DNA of 45,558 nucleotides from JBHIBA01 sp046758845. GTDB taxonomy: Bacteria > UBA8248 > JACPRG01 > G963555815. Location of the stretch: assembly GCA_046758845.1 (NCBI GenBank), contig JBHIBA010000006.1, positions 1 to 45,558 on the forward strand, in the 5' to 3' direction. A program made the position numbers and the translations under genes. The notes below the pieces were generated by a model. It was not told where the DNA came from. It searched no databases and saw only the letters and a program-made list of their open reading frames with translations. This document shows, piece by piece, positions 41,990 through 45,558 of this stretch. Position 1 is the stretch's first letter. Each line of letters begins with the position of its first letter.

Positions 41990-42927
41990 TGCAGGGAAAG
42001 TTTGACGGCATCCTTCTGATGGGTTTCGGAGGACCCACCCGAAGGGAAGAGGTCCGCCCCTTCTTGGAGAGGGTTCTTCGAAACCGAAAAGTCCCCCAGG
42101 GGCGGATCGACGAGGTGGAACATCACTACGAGGTCTGCGGGGGGCGTTCTCCTTTCACCGATCTGACCTTCCGCCAAGCGCGGGCCCTGAATGACCGTTT
42201 GGAACGGTCGGGCCTTCCCCTTCCCGTTTACACGGGGATGCGCAATTGGCATCCCTTCATCAAGGACGTAATCGAAACCATGGCTTGCGACGGCGTCCGC
42301 GTCTCCCTGGGCGTGATTCTGGCCCCGCACCGGGCCAAGGCCAGTTGGGAGGCTTATCAGACGGCCGTGGGGGAGGCGCTCAGGAGGTTGGGAGACAAAG
42401 CGCCCCGCTTTGAATATCTGGACGGGTGGCACGACCATCCGCTGTTCATTGAGGCGGTTGCAGAGCGCGTTCGTGAGGTCTTGGACGGCATCGGAGAGGA
42501 GAGGCGGAAAAAGGCCCTCCTCGTCTTCACGGCCCACTCGATTCCCACGGGGATGGCCAAGCAGTCGCCTTACGTGGAGCAGTTCACCGAATCGTCCGCC
42601 GCCGTGGCCGAGCGGTTAGAGATGGGGCAATGGACGACGGCCTATCAAAGCCGGAGCGGCAACCCCAGGGAACCCTGGCTTGAGCCGGACGTGAAGGAGG
42701 TCCTGGGGGAGTACGCCGGGCGCGGCTTCCGCGACATCGTCCTGGTCCCCATCGGTTTCCTCTGCGACCACACGGAGGTCCTGTACGACCTGGACGTGGA
42801 GGCTCGGCAGGTCGCCGAAGGGCTCGGCGTCCGCCTGCTTCGCGCCGGAACGGTTGGGGACCATCCCAGGTTCATCGAGATGCTTGCGGAAAAGATTCGC
42901 GCGAGGGTGTCTGGCGCCCAGGCATAA
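41989..42927 (+). CDS. hemH: Ferrochelatase
   Basis: The 312-residue protein has catalytic His183 (VFTAHSIP) and Glu263 (GFLCDHTEVLYDLD), plus GFGGPTRREEVRPFL at the N-terminus and AYQSRSGNPREPWLEPD in between. It inserts iron into protoporphyrin or coproporphyrin; placement right after hemE resembles the hemE-hemH-hemY order of coproporphyrin-dependent bacteria, but hemY/hemG does not follow here. The ATG at 41989 overlaps the hemE stop by one base. It is the last gene of the plus-strand haem run and converges on the siroheme genes. Confidence 0.92.
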   Translation: MQGKFDGILLMGFGGPTRREEVRPFLERVLRNRKVPQGRIDEVEHHYEVCGGRSPFTDLTFRQARALNDRLERSGLPLPVYTGMRNWHPFIKDVIETMACDGVRVSLGVILAPHRAKASWEAYQTAVGEALRRLGDKAPRFEYLDGWHDHPLFIEAVAERVREVLDGIGEERRKKALLVFTAHSIPTGMAKQSPYVEQFTESSAAVAERLEMGQWTTAYQSRSGNPREPWLEPDVKEVLGEYAGRGFRDIVLVPIGFLCDHTEVLYDLDVEARQVAEGLGVRLLRAGTVGDHPRFIEMLAEKIRARVSGAQA

Positions 42928-42948
42928 GGGAGCGGCTGGAACGGGGAG

Positions 42949-42971
42949 CACTGGCAGGCAAGCTGCCAGTG
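42949..42971. terminator. Perfect stem-loop between convergent hemH and siroheme genes
   Basis: CACTGGCAG (42949-42957) pairs perfectly with CTGCCAGTG (42963-42971) around a 5-nt loop, 22 bp after the hemH stop. No T-run is present on either side, so it may act as a bidirectional transcript end or be one more dispersed palindrome. Confidence 0.4.
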
Positions 42972-43038
42972 GCGCACGACTTTCCCGAAGGCGCGAACTT
43001 ATTTCGCAAATTTCCGGGACAGGACAGTTGCACGGGCA

Positions 43039-43704
43039 TCACATCTCGGCGCTGCGGGCGCCCGAATAGACTTCCTCGCCGACGATCTCGGCCACCCGCT
43101 CGCGCGCCAGGTCGGACCGGCCGTCCCGTAGATGGTCGATCACATCCGAATCCACCAGCTCGTACCAAAGGGCGCGGCGGGTCTCGAAGTCGGGATAGCA
43201 CGTTGCGAGCGGCTCCCGCAGCTCCTCCATCAATTCTAAGAAGGCGGCAAATTCGGGTCCGAACTCCCGCTCCAGTTTCTCCCGGATCCGGACGGCCAGG
43301 GCAGGGGCGCACCCGCTCGTCGAGATGGCGATGGCCAGCGGCCCTTGGCGCATCACCGAGCCGGCAATGAAGTTGCAGTGGGCGGGATCGTCCGTCGCAT
43401 TGAACAGGGCCCCTTCGCCCTCCGCCTCTTCCGAGATTCGCTTGTTGACGTCGGCATCACCGCCCGTGGCGATGACGAGAAAGGCCCCACAGAGATCTCC
43501 GCGCTCGTACTGGCGTTGAACCCAGAGGACCGTTCCCTCCTCGGCCCACTTCCGCAACCGGCCGGTGGCCTCAGAGCTGATCACCGTCACCGCCGCGTCG
43601 CAATCCAACAGACCCCCGACCTTGCGTTCGGCCTCTCTCCCGCCGCCCACCACGACGCACCTTTTCTCATTCAGGCCCATGAGAAAGACCGGATAGACTT
43701 TCAT
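43039..43704 (-). CDS. Precorrin-2 dehydrogenase / sirohydrochlorin ferrochelatase
   Basis: The 221-residue protein corresponds to Met8/SirC or the N-terminal half of CysG. It has an NAD-binding Rossmann start (KRCVVVGGGREAERKVGGLL), VIATGGDADVNKRI, then NATDDPAHCNFIAGSVMRQGPLAIAISTSG with the catalytic Asp, and a helical dimerisation tail. It oxidises precorrin-2 to sirohydrochlorin and, in bifunctional members, inserts iron to give siroheme. Its start overlaps the stop of the methyltransferase gene by 4 bp (ATGA), so the two are coupled. Confidence 0.92.
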   Translation of the reverse strand: MKVYPVFLMGLNEKRCVVVGGGREAERKVGGLLDCDAAVTVISSEATGRLRKWAEEGTVLWVQRQYERGDLCGAFLVIATGGDADVNKRISEEAEGEGALFNATDDPAHCNFIAGSVMRQGPLAIAISTSGCAPALAVRIREKLEREFGPEFAAFLELMEELREPLATCYPDFETRRALWYELVDSDVIDHLRDGRSDLARERVAEIVGEEVYSGARSAEM

Positions 43705-44555
43705 CCTGCCTCCACCGCCACGGCAGCGTCCTCCAACGCCGGGAGTTCAACCGCTTTCGCGCGCGCCTCTTTCGATGTCCGGCCTACGCCCGGAAAGTCG
43801 GCCGGTTCTGCGCGTCCCGGGTCGAACCAGGCCACGTTGCGGCGCAAGTTGACGACCTCGCCGATCACAATCGTGGCCGGCGGCCGCATGTCTCCTGTCT
43901 TCTTCGCGATATCCGCTAACGTTCCCTCCACCACAGCCTGAGCGGCCGTGGTCCCCCAACCGATGGCGGCTGCGGGCGTCTGCGGTTTGTGGCCGTGCTC
44001 GATGAGTTGAGTTGCGATGTTCCCGAGATTGGAGAGGCCCATCAGAATGACGAGGGTGCCTTCTTTGGGGAGTTTCCCCCAATCCACAGCCGAAACGTCG
44101 GGGCCGCAGGTGTGGCCGGTGATGACCGTAAATGCGCTGGCAAATTGCCGGTGCGTCACCGGTATCCCGGCATACGCCGGGACGCCGACCGCGCTGCTCA
44201 CACCGGGGATGACCTCGAACGGGATGCCGGCTTTGGCCAAGCCTTCGCACTCCTCGCCGCCTCGCCCGAAGACGAAGGGGTCTCCGCCCTTGAGGCGCAC
44301 GACGGTCTTCCCTTGCGTCGCTTTGGCGACGAGGAGGGCGTTGATCTCGGGCTGTGGGATGGTGTGCCGACCGGGCGCCTTGCCGACGTTGATCCGCTCG
44401 GAAAACATCGGGGTCTCATCCAGTAATCGTAGGTTTACCAGACGGTCGTATACGACGACATCCGCCCGTCTCAGGCACTCCAGACCTCGGACGGTGATCA
44501 ACCCCGGATCCCCCGGCCCCGCCCCGACGATGTACACAGTACCGGGTTCGTTCAT
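43701..44555 (-). CDS. cobA: Uroporphyrinogen-III C-methyltransferase (SUMT)
   Basis: The 284-residue enzyme has the SAM-binding start VYIVGAGPGDPGLITVRGLECLRRADVVVYDRLV and the signature VRLKGGDPFVFGRGGEE. GVSSAVGVPAYAGIPVTHR and a family-typical C-terminal region follow, with about 35 extra residues at the end. It methylates uroporphyrinogen III twice to precorrin-2. It lies between the sulfite/nitrite reductase gene (87 bp upstream) and the precorrin-2 dehydrogenase gene, forming a siroheme supply unit for that reductase. Confidence 0.93.
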   Translation of the reverse strand: MNEPGTVYIVGAGPGDPGLITVRGLECLRRADVVVYDRLVNLRLLDETPMFSERINVGKAPGRHTIPQPEINALLVAKATQGKTVVRLKGGDPFVFGRGGEECEGLAKAGIPFEVIPGVSSAVGVPAYAGIPVTHRQFASAFTVITGHTCGPDVSAVDWGKLPKEGTLVILMGLSNLGNIATQLIEHGHKPQTPAAAIGWGTTAAQAVVEGTLADIAKKTGDMRPPATIVIGEVVNLRRNVAWFDPGRAEPADFPGVGRTSKEARAKAVELPALEDAAVAVEAG

Positions 44556-44642
44556 TCCCCCATTCCCTTCCTGGACCCCGGTGGGATTGTTTCCTCTGCC
44601 ACCGCAAAATTGGACAGCGTCAACCTCCCCGCCGGAGACCGC

Positions 44643-45558
44643 TCACATGGAGCACTCGCCCTCGCCTCGCTCGACCTTGTAGAGGACCTCCTTGCCCCAG
44701 TCCCGGTAAAGGTCCAGCGCCTCCCCTTCGGGGGGATCCACCACCTTGATGTCTTTCAACAGGCCCTCGAAGGGAACGGTCCCGACCCGGTCCACGAAGT
44801 CGTTGAATTTCTCGCCCGGATTGCGGCTCTCCCGGTAAAGGGTCAGCATCCGCCGAAGGGCTTCGTGCGCCCGCTTGGCCGGAACGCGGGTCCGCATGCG
44901 CTTTCCGATCCGCGTCTCTCCCTCGGCGTACGCGCCGGCCAGGAAGATTTCGTAGGAGGGCACTTGATGGCCGTTGCCCACTCCTCTCGCGGCCGCGCCG
45001 TGGAAGCCGATGTTGGCCAGGTGGTGCTGGCCGCAACTGTTGGGGCATCCGCTCATCTTGATGTGGAGGCTTCGGATGAGGGGGTCGTCGACGATCTCGT
45101 CGTCCGACAAGACCTCTCGCAGGGCCTGAGCGAGGCCCATGGAGGAAGTAATGCCCAGTTTGCAGCTGTCGGTACCGGGGCAGGAGGTGACGTCGGTGAT
45201 GGTGTGGACGTCGGGTTCGGCCAGGCCGATCTCCGCCAGCCGCCTCCACAGGGGGTAGAGCGACGCTTCCCGCACCCACCGGAAGACGAGATTTTGCTGG
45301 AGGGTGGTGCGGGCTCGGCCTCCTGCGAACTCCCTGGCGATCTCGGCGAGGGCGAAAAATTCCTCGGCCCGGATGTCTCCCAGGGGAGCCTTCACGAATA
45401 CGGCGAAAAAGCCCTCCTGTTTCTGGGGGACGACGTTTGAGCCTCTCCAGCGGTGAAACGCCCGGTCGTCCCCGTTGGGGTGTTCTGGGGGGGTCGGGAT
45501 GGGCGGGGCGTCGGCCGCCTCGTCTTCGGTGAAGAGATAGGGTTCAGGGTCGATGGGC
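44643..45558 (-). CDS. Ferredoxin-type sulfite/nitrite reductase, siroheme enzyme (partial)
   Basis: The reading frame stays open from the stop near 44643 to the right edge of the window, so the N-terminus lies outside. About 304 residues are visible. The two Cys pairs that bind the 4Fe-4S cluster and siroheme are clear: TSCPGTDSCKLG (C-x5-C) and SGCPNSCGQH (C-x3-C). Segments FHRW, KQEGFFAVFV and GRARTTLQQNLVFRWV match the substrate and siroheme pocket of assimilatory reductases. Sulfite and nitrite reductases cannot be separated on this part alone. It heads the siroheme gene group, whose products make its cofactor. Confidence 0.9.
   Translation of the reverse strand, partial: PIDPEPYLFTEDEAADAPPIPTPPEHPNGDDRAFHRWRGSNVVPQKQEGFFAVFVKAPLGDIRAEEFFALAEIAREFAGGRARTTLQQNLVFRWVREASLYPLWRRLAEIGLAEPDVHTITDVTSCPGTDSCKLGITSSMGLAQALREVLSDDEIVDDPLIRSLHIKMSGCPNSCGQHHLANIGFHGAAARGVGNGHQVPSYEIFLAGAYAEGETRIGKRMRTRVPAKRAHEALRRMLTLYRESRNPGEKFNDFVDRVGTVPFEGLLKDIKVVDPPEGEALDLYRDWGKEVLYKVERGEGECSM

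Overview
The window is a high-GC stretch (with a few sharp AT-rich islands) from a bacterium that looks diderm and metabolically versatile: it carries a Tat-exported solute-binding protein, a lipoprotein, a bactofilin, a siroheme-dependent reductase and many acyl-CoA enzymes. No marker gene fixes the phylum. The mix of thiolase/DUF35 pairs, LVIVD propeller, NMT1-like binding proteins and dispersed palindromic repeats fits uncultivated soil, sediment or marine lineages (Methylomirabilota/Rokubacteria, Tectomicrobia or Desulfobacterota-like), but this is an impression, not a placement.

Layout. 0-5.2 kb: an accessory catabolic patch with a Gfo/Idh/MocA oxidoreductase, a 4-oxalocrotonate-type tautomerase, a RutB-like amidohydrolase, a crotonase lacking one catalytic Glu, and an alpha/beta hydrolase. 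5.6-13 kb: an import and processing locus made of a Tat-type binding protein, two permeases, a six-repeat LVIVD protein and a second alpha/beta hydrolase on the plus strand, with the MalK-type ATPase facing them on the minus strand. 13.4-20 kb: an ACMSD-like amidohydrolase, two small envelope or secreted proteins of unknown function, a nucleoside deaminase, a ThDP-dependent enzyme and an orphan NMT1-type binding protein. 20.3-33.6 kb: an amino-acid/acyl-CoA catabolic block with an aldehyde dehydrogenase, a lysine-aminotransferase-like enzyme, two thiolase + DUF35 pairs (one thiolase lacks the active-site Cys), an acyl-CoA dehydrogenase, a VOC protein, and E1alpha, E1beta and E2 of a 2-oxoacid dehydrogenase, headed by a divergent Lrp/AsnC regulator. 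33.8-35.1 kb: bactofilin and a BsuPI-domain lipoprotein. 35.5-39.9 kb: glgX-malQ for glycogen/maltodextrin use. 40-45.6 kb: hemD-hemE-hemH for haem on the plus strand, converging on a siroheme set (precorrin-2 dehydrogenase, SUMT, and a sulfite/nitrite reductase that runs off the right edge).

The points that most deserve a second look are: (i) two copies of a repeat (window start and 11.7-11.9 kb) that keep the same two-hairpin architecture and flanks while the stem sequences differ completely, the signature of a selected RNA or DNA structure; (ii) hemE broken by a single in-frame TAG exactly at a Gln codon; (iii) the thiolase with Gly instead of the nucleophilic Cys, next to its DUF35 partner; (iv) AT-rich direct repeats over the E1alpha/Lrp divergent promoters; (v) at least four copies of a GTAGC...GCTAC palindromic repeat, one of them nested in a larger element with its own terminal inverted repeats. 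No CRISPR array, tRNA, rRNA, transposase or phage gene was seen.
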